Below are positions 16,738 through 25,111 of a stretch of DNA of 35,482 nucleotides, piece by piece; position 1 is the first letter of the stretch, and each line of letters starts with the position of its first letter. The notes below the pieces were generated by a model. It did not search any database, was not told the DNA's origin, and saw only the letters and a list, made by a program, of their open reading frames with translations. This DNA comes from Paracoccaceae bacterium (lineage in GTDB: Bacteria; Pseudomonadota; Alphaproteobacteria; Rhodobacterales; Rhodobacteraceae), in the NCBI GenBank assembly GCA_016936395.1, contig JAFGXY010000001.1, positions 1 through 35,482 on the forward strand, given 5' to 3'. The position numbers and the translations under genes are program-made.

Positions 16738-16766
16738 CGCGTGCTGCGCCGGGGTTACCCAAGGCG

Positions 16767-18638
16767 TCAGTCCAGCGGATCAAACTGCCCATGCGCGGTC
16801 TTGTCCCAAAAGAACGGGCGGCAGACCAATTCCCACGCCGCCTTGTAAGAGGCCAGCGCGCCCAGCGGAAAATAGACGTGCATCGAGACCACCCACCACC
16901 GGCTGAGCCTGTGGCCAGACAGGTGCAGGGCGGTGATCCCCAGCGCGATATTGGTGATCTCGGACAGCGCGAACAGCGCGATCAGCGCCAGAAAGGCCAT
17001 GGGCGGCAGGGCATCGGCCAACGGATGCGGCACATCAAGCCAGGTCAGCCAGAAGGACCAGAGCAGCGGGGCCAGCAGGAATTGCGACAGCGTGCCCAGA
17101 AACAGCACCTGAAACCCCGCAAACCGCCACCAGCCCAGCTGCCGCAGCAATTGGCGCGGGTCGCGCATGTGGGTGGCCCAGGTCATCATGTAGCCCTTGA
17201 GCCAGCGCGAGCGTTGCCTGACCCAAGGCAGCGTGCGGCAGTTGGCCTCTTCGCCGGTCACAGTGTCGATCACTTCGGTGCGATAGCCGTAGCGATACAG
17301 TCGCATTCCCAGATCGGCGTCTTCGGTCACGTTATGGGCATCCCATCCACCGACCTTTTCCAGCGCGTCGCGGCGGAAAAACACCGTGGTGCCGCCCAGC
17401 GGCACCGGCAGGCCAAGGCGTTGCAGCCCCGGCAGGATCAGGCGGAACCAACTGGCGTATTCGATGGTAAAGCAGCGCGACAGCCAGTTTGTTGTGGGGT
17501 TGTAGAAATCCAGCACGCCTTGCAGGCAGGCCACCTCGGGCCCGCGCTGGTAAAAGCGCTGCACGATCCGGGTGATCTGGTCGGGCTCGGGCGCATCTTC
17601 GGCATCATAGACCCCGATGATTGACCCGCGGCAATGGTCCAGCGCAAAGTTCAGCGCCCGCGGCTTGGTCTTGACGCGACCGCCCGGCACCACGACCTGC
17701 CGCATCCACGAGGGCAGGTTGGCGGCGGTCAGCGCGGTGCGGGTGGTTGCATCCTCTTCTTCCACCACCAGAACGATGTCCAGCAGTTCGCGCGGGTAGT
17801 CCAGCCGTGACAGACGGCGGATCAGGCGCGGCGCGATATCGCTTTCATGAAACAGCGCCACCATGACCGATACCGTGGGCAGGCGCGCGATCAGCGGCGG
17901 TGGGGCGATCTGACGGGGCCGTGCCCGGGCGGCAAGTGCCGCCGCAATCTTCAGCAAGGTGGTCAGGATCAGGGTTGCGACCGCCCATCCCAGCAGCAGC
18001 CAGCCAAGGGCCAAAGGCCAGATCAGCATCACCGCAAGGGCCAGCAGCGCCACAACGACCAGCGGGCGCAGCACGGTGTCGCCCCCCAGATGCCGGCAAC
18101 TGTCTGCCGCCCTGACACGGGTTTCGGCGCTGCGGGCAAGGCGATTGCCGCGCATCGCCAACAGGGTGGCGTCGATGGCCGCCGCCGGGGCGATGGCCAT
18201 GGCGACCGGGCCGAACAGCGCCGTCAGGTGATCGTGGTGGCGCAGGAAGTCTTCCGGTTGGGCCGTGGCCACGATGGTGACGCTGCCGGCGCTGTGCCAT
18301 GGCAAGACACTGTGGCGCAGGCAGTAATCGGCACCAAGCCGATCAATCAGCCGCACATCCGGCGGGCTGGTCTGCGGGTCGATGACATTGGTGCCCCATT
18401 GGCGGGCCAGACCTGCGTAAAGCTGGTCCGGCGCGATCAGGCCGCGCGACAGCAAGATGTCGGTCAGCCGCCCGCGCCCAAGCGCCTGTTGGGCCAGCGC
18501 CTGCACCATGCCATCGCCCGATACCAGACCCTCACGCAGCAGCGCCATGCCAAGCGTCGCCGCGCGTGGGTTCGGCTGCGCCGGCAGGGGGCGCGCTTGC
18601 GCCACATCGGGCGACAGCAGGAATGGCAGTGCGGACAT
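16767..18638 (-). CDS. Membrane glycosyltransferase family 2 protein with N-terminal MshEN-like c-di-GMP-binding module
   Basis: A 623-aa polytopic inner-membrane enzyme. Residues 28-51 and 57-80 form two 24-residue repeats, each with L-x-x-x-L-L-x-x-G-L and a final L-A-x-Q, separated by exactly five residues: the layout of the MshEN domain, which binds c-di-GMP in type II secretion/pilus ATPases. Two membrane helices follow (about 190-236). The GT-A catalytic domain (about 255-480) has DAED at 345-348, TED at 438-440 and QxxRW at 475-479, as in processive polysaccharide synthases such as BcsA. About four more helices fill residues 505-600. No PilZ domain is present. A CtrA-type box lies upstream. 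The product is unknown; a surface polysaccharide is inferred. Confidence 0.87.
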   Translation of the reverse strand: MSALPFLLSPDVAQARPLPAQPNPRAATLGMALLREGLVSGDGMVQALAQQALGRGRLTDILLSRGLIAPDQLYAGLARQWGTNVIDPQTSPPDVRLIDRLGADYCLRHSVLPWHSAGSVTIVATAQPEDFLRHHDHLTALFGPVAMAIAPAAAIDATLLAMRGNRLARSAETRVRAADSCRHLGGDTVLRPLVVVALLALAVMLIWPLALGWLLLGWAVATLILTTLLKIAAALAARARPRQIAPPPLIARLPTVSVMVALFHESDIAPRLIRRLSRLDYPRELLDIVLVVEEEDATTRTALTAANLPSWMRQVVVPGGRVKTKPRALNFALDHCRGSIIGVYDAEDAPEPDQITRIVQRFYQRGPEVACLQGVLDFYNPTTNWLSRCFTIEYASWFRLILPGLQRLGLPVPLGGTTVFFRRDALEKVGGWDAHNVTEDADLGMRLYRYGYRTEVIDTVTGEEANCRTLPWVRQRSRWLKGYMMTWATHMRDPRQLLRQLGWWRFAGFQVLFLGTLSQFLLAPLLWSFWLTWLDVPHPLADALPPMAFLALIALFALSEITNIALGITALHLSGHRLSRWWVVSMHVYFPLGALASYKAAWELVCRPFFWDKTAHGQFDPLD

Positions 18639-18680
18639 GGACCCTCGGATAGATTTCTCGGAAGGGTCGCACGGCAGTGG

Positions 18681-18695
18681 TTAACAGTTGGTTAA
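18681..18695 (-). promoter_or_regulatory. Perfect CtrA-type binding box (TTAA-N7-TTAA)
   Basis: On the minus strand it reads TTAACCAACTGTTAA followed by CC, the full consensus for the alphaproteobacterial response regulator CtrA. It lies 43-57 bp upstream of the glycosyltransferase start, a normal activator position, and overlaps the last codon of carA. I found no second perfect copy in the other intergenic regions I read. Function is inferred from match and position. Confidence 0.65.
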
Positions 18696-19870
18696 ACGGA
18701 AACAATATCCCCGGCGTCCGGGCCGCGACGGTGCTGCATCGCCTTGGCAAACCGCTCGAACAGATAATAGCTGTCTTGCGGGCCGGGGCTGGCCTCGGGG
18801 TGGTATTGCACCGAAAACACGGGCTTTCCGGTGACGGCGATGCCGCAATTCGACCCGTCAAAAAGCGAGACATGGGTCTCGGTCACGTCTTCAGGCAGGG
18901 TCTGGCTGTCCACCGTGAAGCCATGGTTCATCGAAGTGATTTCCACCTTGCCCGTGGTCAAATCCTTGACCGGGTGGTTGGCGCCATGGTGGCCGTGGTT
19001 CATCTTCACCGTCTGCGCCCCAAGGGCCAGCGCCAGCATCTGATGGCCAAGGCAGATGCCGAACACCGGCAGATCGCGCGCCAGCACGCCTTGGATCATC
19101 GGCACGGCATAGGTCCCTGTGGCCGCCGGATCGCCCGGACCATTGGACAGGAACACGCCTTCGGGGTTAAGGGCCAGCACGTCTTCGGCGGTGGCGGTGG
19201 CGGGCAGAACGGTCACGTCACAGCCGGCACTGGCAAGGCAGCGCAGGATGTTGCGCTTGGCACCATAGTCGATCGCGACAACGCGCAGGCCCGGCCCTGT
19301 CCGTTTGGTATAGCCTTCCGGCCAGGCCCACCGCATTTCATCCCAACGATAGGATTGGGCGCAAGACACGTCCTTGGCCAGATCAAGCCCGACCAGGCCT
19401 TTCCAGGCGCGGGCCTTTGCCACCAAAGCCCCGATGTCGAACACCCCATCGGGGTTGTGCGCCAGCGCGACATGCGGGGCGCCTTGCTGGCGGATGGCGC
19501 GGGTGAGGCGGCGGGTGTCGATGCCCCCCATGCCGATGCGGCCCTTTTTCACCAGCCAGTCGCCAAGTTCACCCGTAGCGCGCCAGTTTGACGGCTCGGT
19601 CACGTCCCATTTCACCACCATGCCGGCAGCGACGGGTGCGGCGGTCTCGTCGTCTTCAACCGTGACGCCGGTGTTGCCGATATGCGGGAAGGTAAAGGTG
19701 ACCACCTGACCGGCATAGCTGGGGTCGGTCATGATTTCCTGATAGCCGGTCATCGCGGTGTTGAACACCAGCTCGGCCACGGTTTCTCCCACTGCGCCAA
19801 AGCCCTGACCGTAAAACAGCGTGCCATCGGCAAGCGCAAGGCAGGCGGTAGGCTTCTGCAAGGCAGGCAT
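18692..19870 (-). CDS. carA: Carbamoyl-phosphate synthase small (glutaminase) subunit
   Basis: A 392-aa subunit that hydrolyses glutamine and passes ammonia to CarB, for pyrimidine and arginine synthesis. The N-terminal CPSase-sm domain starts with CLALADGTLFYGQGFGAVGETVAELVFNT and contains MTGYQEIMTDPSYAGQ. The class I glutamine amidotransferase domain has the nucleophile Cys in FGICLGHQMLALALG and the catalytic His-Glu in VQYHPEASPGP. The SNGPGDPAATG oxyanion-loop segment is intact. carB is not in the window. The gap to the divergent YqeY gene should carry its promoter, but I cannot pick one with confidence. Confidence 0.97.
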   Translation of the reverse strand: MPALQKPTACLALADGTLFYGQGFGAVGETVAELVFNTAMTGYQEIMTDPSYAGQVVTFTFPHIGNTGVTVEDDETAAPVAAGMVVKWDVTEPSNWRATGELGDWLVKKGRIGMGGIDTRRLTRAIRQQGAPHVALAHNPDGVFDIGALVAKARAWKGLVGLDLAKDVSCAQSYRWDEMRWAWPEGYTKRTGPGLRVVAIDYGAKRNILRCLASAGCDVTVLPATATAEDVLALNPEGVFLSNGPGDPAATGTYAVPMIQGVLARDLPVFGICLGHQMLALALGAQTVKMNHGHHGANHPVKDLTTGKVEITSMNHGFTVDSQTLPEDVTETHVSLFDGSNCGIAVTGKPVFSVQYHPEASPGPQDSYYLFERFAKAMQHRRGPDAGDIVSV

Positions 19871-20061
19871 GGCGCGACTCCCAATCGGTGAATTTGCCGG
19901 AACTTACGGGGGAAGGGGGGCGGGGTCAAGGCTTTGCCCTAAAAGGAATATGGACTTAAATCAATGGGTTGAAGAAATGGCGTGGAGTTGCCCTTTGGCA
20001 TGAAGCCCTGTAATGTGACGGCCGTTCCCCGATGGAACGATGCTTGATGGAAGGCAACCCG

Positions 20062-20520
20062 ATGTTTTTGCGTGACCGTTTGCAATTTGCCCTGAAGGAC
20101 GCGATGAAGGCAAAGGAGGTGGCGCGCCTGTCCACCCTGCGCCTGATCAACGCTGCCATCAAGGACCGTGAGATTGCCGCGCGCGGCGAAGCGACCCCGG
20201 TTGCGGTGAACGAGACGGATATCATGGCCATCCTTGGCAAGATGGTGAAGCAGCGTCAGGAATCCGCGCGCGCCTATGAAGAGGGCGGTCGGCTGGAGCT
20301 GGCCCAAAAGGAACTTTCCGAGATCAAGGTGATCGAGGAATTCCTGCCGCGCCAATTGTCAGCGGCAGAGGTCGAGGCGGCGATTGCCGAGGCGATAACC
20401 GAGGCAGGTGCAACCGGCATCCGTGACATGGGCAAGGTGATCGCCGTGCTGAAGGCCAAGCACACCGGCCAGATGGATTTCGGCGCCGTGGGGCCCATGG
20501 TCAAGGCGCGGCTGGGCTGA
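20062..20520 (+). CDS. GatB/YqeY domain-containing protein
   Basis: A 152-aa helical protein of the YqeY family, related to the C-terminal tRNA-binding domain of GatB, the amidotransferase subunit. The family pattern is clear: FLRDRLQFALKDAMKAKEVARLSTLRLINAAIKD, then EGGRLELAQKELSEIKVIEEFLPRQLS and DMGKVIAVLKAKHTGQMDF. ATG at 20062 lies about eight bases after AAGG and gives the usual family length; ATG codons at 20032 and 20047 are further in-frame alternatives. The cellular role of free-standing YqeY is not established. It is divergent from carA, a neighbour pairing I recall from other Rhodobacterales. Confidence 0.92.
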   Translation: MFLRDRLQFALKDAMKAKEVARLSTLRLINAAIKDREIAARGEATPVAVNETDIMAILGKMVKQRQESARAYEEGGRLELAQKELSEIKVIEEFLPRQLSAAEVEAAIAEAITEAGATGIRDMGKVIAVLKAKHTGQMDFGAVGPMVKARLG

Positions 20521-20578
20521 ACCGCCCCTGCGCCCTTGCTCCGTCGCTGGCGCGGGAAGCGGCGGGGTGCGGAGGGCC

Positions 20579-20893
20579 CTATCGGGTGCAGGTGATCTGC
20601 ACCTCGTAGAGGCGATACAGGAAATCATCGCGCACCTCTTCGACCCCGATGGGGCGCGACGAATACAGGCTGAAACCGCCAAAGCCGCACACGTCGCGCG
20701 CGGCGGCAGCGATCTGGTCACGAAACGCCAGTTCGCGCGGGTCGGTCAGGCTGTAGGCGCGGTCGATGGTAAAGCTGTGCAGGGCACCTGAACCCGGATC
20801 AGGCGTTTCGCCGGGCATGTCGGGGCCTTCAGCTGGCGGCTGGGTGCAAGCGGCAAGGGCGAGGGTCAGGACAAAAGGCAGGGGCAGGCGCAT
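20579..20893 (-). CDS. Small predicted lipoprotein
   Basis: A 104-aa protein with a type II signal peptide: RLPLPFVLTLALAAC, lipobox L13-A-A-C16. A proline-rich linker (residues 17-36) leads to a small domain (about 37-104) with two Cys residues (DVCGFGG and the C-terminal ITCTR) that could form a disulfide outside the inner membrane. I recognise no named family. It lies convergent to the YqeY gene and downstream of lipB on the same strand, 139 bp away, with an 8-bp inverted repeat between, so it may have its own promoter. Confidence 0.75.
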   Translation of the reverse strand: MRLPLPFVLTLALAACTQPPAEGPDMPGETPDPGSGALHSFTIDRAYSLTDPRELAFRDQIAAAARDVCGFGGFSLYSSRPIGVEEVRDDFLYRLYEVQITCTR

Positions 20894-20983
20894 CCGGGGC
20901 TTTCTGGATCATCTGTATTTCCGGCGGCACGGTATCCGCCAAGCTTCTGGCCCGAAAGTCTCGCCCAGATTACTTGCGACGTC

Positions 20984-21005
20984 AAAGTCGGGAAAAGCCG
21001 ACTTT
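20984..21005. repeat. 8-bp inverted repeat between lipB and the lipoprotein gene
   Basis: Arms aaagtcgg and ccgacttt are exact complements around gaaaag. It lies just past the lipB stop. There is no T run on the minus strand, so it could be a weak terminator or an operator for the lipoprotein gene. Confidence 0.5.
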
Positions 21006-21031
21006 GGGACGGTGCCGGGTAAACGTGCACG

Positions 21032-21724
21032 TTACTCTGCGCAAGCCGGCGGCGTCACGCCATCGGGGTGCATCCGGCCCTCGGGGAAAAAACGCCCGAA
21101 GGTGGTGACAAGTGCTGCGTCCAGATCGGCCATTGTCACCGGCAGGCCAAGGTCCACAAGGCTGGTGACGCCATGGTCGCGGATACCGCAAGGGACAATG
21201 CCCGAGAAATGCGCAAGGTCAGGTTCGACGTTGATCGACAGCCCGTGAAAGCTGACCCAACGCCGGAGCTTTACGCCGATGGCGGCGATCTTGTCTTCGC
21301 GCGGCTGGCCATCCGCACCACACCGGTCCGGCCGCGCCACCCAGACCCCGACGCGGCCGGCGCGCACCCCGGCCTGCACATTGAACTCGGCCAGCGCCGC
21401 GATCACCCAGTTTTCCAGCGCGCGCACAAAGCAGCGCACATCGCGCCCGCGCGCGCCGACATCCAGCATCACATACACCACGCGCTGACCCGGACCGTGA
21501 TAGGTATACTGCCCGCCGCGCCCGACCTGATGCACCTCAAACCGATCGGGTTCGATCAGGTCTGCGCGCCTGGCCGAGGTGCCCGCGGTGTAAAGCGCCG
21601 GATGTTCCAGCAGCCAGATCGCCTCGGGTGCCGTGCCTTGGGCGATGGCTTCGGCGCGGGATTCCATTGCTACAAGCGTGGCCTGATAATCCGACAATCC
21701 GGAAAAGGTGCGCCATTCGGGCAT
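21032..21724 (-). CDS. lipB: Lipoyl(octanoyl) transferase LipB
   Basis: A 230-aa enzyme that moves the octanoyl group from acyl carrier protein to lipoyl domains of 2-oxoacid dehydrogenases and the glycine cleavage system. The family core is present: [26 protein letters not shown], then the catalytic Lys145 ([24 protein letters not shown]) and thioester Cys179 ([17 protein letters not shown]). The region [15 protein letters not shown] (about 130-143) is a short insertion found in alphaproteobacterial LipB. ATG at 21724 is divergent from the peptidoglycan-binding protein gene, sharing a 99-bp promoter region. Confidence 0.96.
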   Translation of the reverse strand: MPEWRTFSGLSDYQATLVAMESRAEAIAQGTAPEAIWLLEHPALYTAGTSARRADLIEPDRFEVHQVGRGGQYTYHGPGQRVVYVMLDVGARGRDVRCFVRALENWVIAALAEFNVQAGVRAGRVGVWVARPDRCGADGQPREDKIAAIGVKLRRWVSFHGLSINVEPDLAHFSGIVPCGIRDHGVTSLVDLGLPVTMADLDAALVTTFGRFFPEGRMHPDGVTPPACAE

Positions 21725-21753
21725 TTTTTGCCTTATGATAGGGAAAACAGGAC

Positions 21754-21772
21754 TGGTCAGATTGTCAGACCA
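21754..21772. promoter_or_regulatory. Dyad in the lipB / peptidoglycan-binding-protein divergent promoter region
   Basis: tggtc and gacca arms flank agattgtca, giving a 19-bp dyad in the 99-bp gap between divergent starts. It could be an operator or form a short hairpin in either 5' leader. No regulator is suggested by the sequence. Confidence 0.35.
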
Positions 21773-21823
21773 TGGTAGCCTTTACCCAATTTGGATTGAG
21801 TCCATCATTTCAGGAGACGTGGC

Positions 21824-23383
21824 ATGAAATTGAAGGCAATTGCAACAGCGGGCATCATCGCGGGCCTGTCAATGGTTCCGGCAGAGCCGGTTCAGGCGGA
21901 TGCAGGCGACGCGATCGCCGGGGCGCTGATCGGCGGGATCATCGGCCACGCTATCGCCAACGATCAGCGAAATCGGCGGGCCACCACCCAGCGCAAGTCG
22001 ACCAAATCGACCAAGTCCGGCATTTCGAGCGCCCAGCGGGACCAAAACCGCGAAGTGCAACGGGCGCTGAACCATTTCGGCTATCCGGTGGGCACGCCAG
22101 ATGGGGCAATCGGGCCGAAAAGCCGGGCGGCGATCTCCAGCTATCAGGCCACGCTGGGCTATCCGCCCTCGGGTCAACTGACCGAGTATGAGCGCACCGT
22201 GCTGGTCAGCGCCTATCACCGCGCCATTGCTGGCGGGCCGATGGTGGCGCAAGCGGCGGCAACCCACCCGATGGGGATGAAGGGGCTGCTGCTGATGCAG
22301 CGCGACGAGATGGCCGGACTGCCGCCGTCGATGCCGGGCGCGCAGCAATATCCCCCGATGCAGCGATTCACCCCGGTCGTCCCGGTGGCACCGCTGCCAA
22401 TGGAACCCGGCGTGCCGGCAGGCACCATGGCGGCGGCGGCCTTGCCCAGTCTGATGCCGGAAGCCGACACCAAAAGCGAGCCCGTCGCGGCGGCCTCCAG
22501 CCTGCCCAGTTTCATGGGGTCGGGTGCCACGCAGGTGTCGCTGGCCAGCCACTGCAACAAGGTCAGCCTGATGACCAACACCAACGGTGGCTATGTGACC
22601 GCCGCCGGTATGACCGACCCGGCGTTTGCGCTGAGCGAGCAGTTCTGTCTGGCCCGGACATATGCCATGGCCACGGGCGAAGACTTGGCGGGCAAGGTGG
22701 CCGGCTTCACGCCGCAGCAGATTGCCGAGCAATGCGCCGGCTTTGGCCCGGTTCTGGCCGAACACGTTGCCGGTCTGTCGCTGAAAACCCGCGATGAGGT
22801 GCTGACCGGAATCAAGGGCTTCATCCTTGCCTCGGGCATGTCGCCTGCGCAGCTTTCGGGCACGGCCAAGGTTTGCCTGGGCGTGGGCTATACCACCGAT
22901 GCGATGGATGTGGCGGTGGGGTCGGCGCTGCTGCTGACCGCGATGGGCGAGGCGGGCTATGCCGAATTGCTGGGCCACCACCTGAGCCAGGGCTTCGGCG
23001 CGACCGTGCGGCCGGAATTGGCGCTGGAATGGTATGACATGGGTCTTGGGGCCATCGGTGCGGGGCAGGCGGTGTTCGCGCCGGGTCTGGGCGACCGGGG
23101 TGAGGTCATTCGCAAGGCGGCCTATTCGGTTGCCGGTCGCGCGGGGGCGGGGGCGCTGCCAGAGACGGTGCCCGCCGCCGCTTTGCCGCAGTTTGCGATG
23201 GTGCCCGAGGCCGCGCCTGTGGCAGCACCTTCGCCTGTGATCGCCCCACCGGCGACCCCGGCAGCGTCGGTAATGGCGCAAACCGCGGTGCCGCCGACCT
23301 CGCCCGAGGGTCAGATCGACCCGGCAGGCGCGCGGGTGGTGACATCTGCCGCCCGGTTGCCATTCCTGCTTTTGGGCAACTGA
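21824..23383 (+). CDS. Secreted peptidoglycan-binding domain protein
   Basis: A 519-aa exported protein. A signal peptide (residues 1-25, ending PAEPVQA) is followed by a glycine-zipper-like hydrophobic stretch (DAIAGALIGGIIGHAIAND, about 27-46) and a Lys/Thr-rich linker. A PG_binding_1 domain spans about residues 70-128 (REVQRALNHFGYPVGTPDGAIGPKSRAAISSYQ). Next is a Pro/Ala-rich linker (about 145-235), then a helical region of about 200 residues (about 240-440) with three spaced Cys (SHCNKVSL, EQFCLART, EQCAGFG), then a second Pro/Ala-rich tail. I recognise only the PGBD; the helical region has no family known to me. It probably acts at the cell wall. Confidence 0.8.
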   Translation: MKLKAIATAGIIAGLSMVPAEPVQADAGDAIAGALIGGIIGHAIANDQRNRRATTQRKSTKSTKSGISSAQRDQNREVQRALNHFGYPVGTPDGAIGPKSRAAISSYQATLGYPPSGQLTEYERTVLVSAYHRAIAGGPMVAQAAATHPMGMKGLLLMQRDEMAGLPPSMPGAQQYPPMQRFTPVVPVAPLPMEPGVPAGTMAAAALPSLMPEADTKSEPVAAASSLPSFMGSGATQVSLASHCNKVSLMTNTNGGYVTAAGMTDPAFALSEQFCLARTYAMATGEDLAGKVAGFTPQQIAEQCAGFGPVLAEHVAGLSLKTRDEVLTGIKGFILASGMSPAQLSGTAKVCLGVGYTTDAMDVAVGSALLLTAMGEAGYAELLGHHLSQGFGATVRPELALEWYDMGLGAIGAGQAVFAPGLGDRGEVIRKAAYSVAGRAGAGALPETVPAAALPQFAMVPEAAPVAAPSPVIAPPATPAASVMAQTAVPPTSPEGQIDPAGARVVTSAARLPFLLLGN

Positions 23384-23457
23384 CGACAGGGGCGATGAAA
23401 ATCCCCCTTTCCTTCGCCGCGGCGCTTCGCTAAAAGCCCGCCATCCAAGTCGTGTCT

Positions 23458-23544
23458 GCGGATGTGGCGGAATTGGTAGACGCGCAGCGTTGAGGTCGCT
23501 GTTCCTTAACCGGAGTGAAAGTTCGAGTCTTTTCATCCGCACCA
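23458..23544 (+). tRNA. tRNA-Leu (anticodon GAG)
   Basis: An 87-base cloverleaf including an encoded CCA. Acceptor arms gcggatg and catccgc pair fully. D-loop aattggtagacgc, anticodon arm cagcg-ttgaggt-cgctg with GAG at 23492-23494, a long variable arm as in class II tRNAs, and T-arm with gttcgagtc. Reads CUC/CUU leucine codons. A terminator follows 18 bp later. Confidence 0.96.
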
Positions 23545-23561
23545 CGACTTGGAGAATTGCC

Positions 23562-23594
23562 AAAAGCGCCCGCTGTTCCGGGCGCTTTTTGTTT
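23562..23594 (+). terminator. Rho-independent terminator after tRNA-Leu
   Basis: An 11-bp stem (aaaagcgcccg with cgggcgctttt), loop ctgttc, followed by a run of T's (tttttgttt). Ends the tRNA-Leu transcript. Confidence 0.92.
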
Positions 23595-23935
23595 GTCGGT
23601 GATTTCCGTTTGAACGGCTCTGCTGCAGTGCTGCCTGGACCTCCACCATCCCGCAGCCCTGTGCTGCCGGGCTTGCCGTCATTGCCGCGCTGCTTCAAAC
23701 AGCCGTCCAGTCTTTGTTTCGCGAGATCTATCATCGTCACGGTCCAGAAACAGGGCGTCAAGGCTGTGCGGGCGCGCAAGGGCTGCTAAATGCGGCGCAA
23801 GATGGTTGATCCCTCCATATCCTGCCCGCAAAAGCCGAAATTGTGACAAGCCGGTTGCAATGCAGGACCGCATTGGTTTTAGTTGCCCAAAGCGAGTGCA
23901 GGAAACCTGCCGGACCACATGGGGAGACCAGCGCA
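23595..23935. other. Non-coding region upstream of the polyamine-type ABC operon
   Basis: About 340 bp with no gene I can support. The half nearest the operon holds possible control signals: a caatgc-N6-gcattg inverted repeat at 23858-23875, a small gcagg-aaa-cctgc hairpin at 23898-23910 in the probable leader, and ttgtgaca at 23841-23848 as a -35-like element. A minus-strand reading frame at 23679-23918 lacks a ribosome site and any domain I know, so it is not called. Confidence 0.45.
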
Positions 23936-25036
23936 GTGAGCGTAAGCCACGCCGACGCCTTCGTTGCTTTCGAGCATGTCCAGAAAAGCTATGACGGGGT
24001 CAGCCTTGTTGTCAAAGACCTGAACCTGTCCATCGCCAAGGGTGAGTTTCTGACGATGCTTGGCCCGTCAGGGTCGGGCAAGACCACCTGCCTGATGATG
24101 CTGGCCGGGTTCGAAACCGCGACAAATGGCGAGATCAAGCTGGACGGCACCAACATCAACCGGGTGCCGCCGCATAAGCGCGGCATTGGCATGGTGTTTC
24201 AGAATTACGCGCTGTTCCCGCATATGACGGTGGGCGAAAACCTGTCGTTTCCGCTGGAAGTGCGCGGCATGGGCAAGGCCGACCGCGAGGCCAAGGTCAC
24301 GCGTGCGCTTGACATGGTGCAGATGGGGGCCTTTGCCAACCGACGCCCGGCGCAACTGTCGGGCGGGCAACAGCAGCGCATCGCCCTTGCACGGGCCTTG
24401 GTGTTCGATCCCAAGCTGGTGTTGATGGACGAACCCTTGGGCGCGCTGGACAAGCAGTTGCGCGAACACATGCAGTTTGAAATCAAGCATCTGCACGAAA
24501 GTCTTGGGATCACGGTGGTTTACGTCACCCATGATCAGGGCGAGGCGCTGACGATGTCAGACCGGATTGCCGTGTTCAACGATGGCCGCATCCAGCAACT
24601 TGCACCCCCGGCTGATCTGTATGAACGCCCCGACAACAGCTTTGTTGCGGGCTTCATCGGCGAGAACAACAAGCTGCCCGGCACAATTGAGGAGCTTTCG
24701 GGCGACAAGGCGCTGGTGCGGCTGGCCAATGGCGAGCTGATTGATGCAACCCCCGTGAATGTCACGCAAAAAGGCCAGAAAACGCTGGTGTCGATCCGCC
24801 CCGAACGGGTGGAGTTCAAGCCCGAGATGATGCCCGACGGGGCCCATATGATCGGCGCCGAGGTGCTTGAGGTGATCTACATGGGTGACATTCTGCGGGC
24901 CGTGCTGCGCGTTGCAGGGTCGAATGATTTCGTGATGAAGATGCGCAACACGCTTGGTCAGACCAAGCTGGAGCCGGGGCAGAAGATCCGCGTCGGCTGG
25001 GATCCGCTTGATGCCCGCGCGCTTGACCCGATCTGA
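23936..25036 (+). CDS. Spermidine/putrescine-type ABC transporter ATP-binding protein (PotA-like)
   Basis: A 366-aa importer ATPase. Walker A is GPSGSGKTT at residues 43-51, then Q-loop VFQNYALFPHMTV, signature LSGGQQQRIALARAL, Walker B LVLMDEPLGALDKQLR, H-loop THDQGEALTMSDR, and a C-terminal TOBE domain (about 280-360, with SIRPERVEF). GTG at 23936 was chosen because GGGGAGA lies eight bases before it and the protein then starts at the family's usual place; an upstream in-frame start at 23843 would add 31 residues resembling no family. It heads an ATPase, binding protein, permease, permease operon. The substrate class (polyamine or similar cation) is from family resemblance only. Confidence 0.9.
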   Translation: MSVSHADAFVAFEHVQKSYDGVSLVVKDLNLSIAKGEFLTMLGPSGSGKTTCLMMLAGFETATNGEIKLDGTNINRVPPHKRGIGMVFQNYALFPHMTVGENLSFPLEVRGMGKADREAKVTRALDMVQMGAFANRRPAQLSGGQQQRIALARALVFDPKLVLMDEPLGALDKQLREHMQFEIKHLHESLGITVVYVTHDQGEALTMSDRIAVFNDGRIQQLAPPADLYERPDNSFVAGFIGENNKLPGTIEELSGDKALVRLANGELIDATPVNVTQKGQKTLVSIRPERVEFKPEMMPDGAHMIGAEVLEVIYMGDILRAVLRVAGSNDFVMKMRNTLGQTKLEPGQKIRVGWDPLDARALDPI

Positions 25037-25111
25037 CGAAACCCCCGACACCACGGGGCGGCCGCCCGGCGCGGCCAGTATAACGCCGAACATCAACATG
25101 GGAGACTGCCA

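Noticed and set aside
21869..23779. A 636-codon minus-strand open frame opposite the peptidoglycan-binding protein and tRNA-Leu
   Set aside because: It is antisense to a gene with a signal peptide and a PGBD, runs across a tRNA and its terminator, and is rich in Arg/His/Gly/Gln with no domain. This is the usual high-GC shadow.
23679..23918. A 79-codon minus-strand frame in the gap before the polyamine-type operon
   Set aside because: No ribosome site and no known domain. It overlaps the likely promoter of the plus-strand operon. A search for homologues could reopen it as a gene remnant.
25055..25070. GC-rich palindrome (gggcggccgccc) between the PotA-like and binding-protein genes
   Set aside because: Short, without a loop of usable size or a T run; expected by chance in DNA of this composition.
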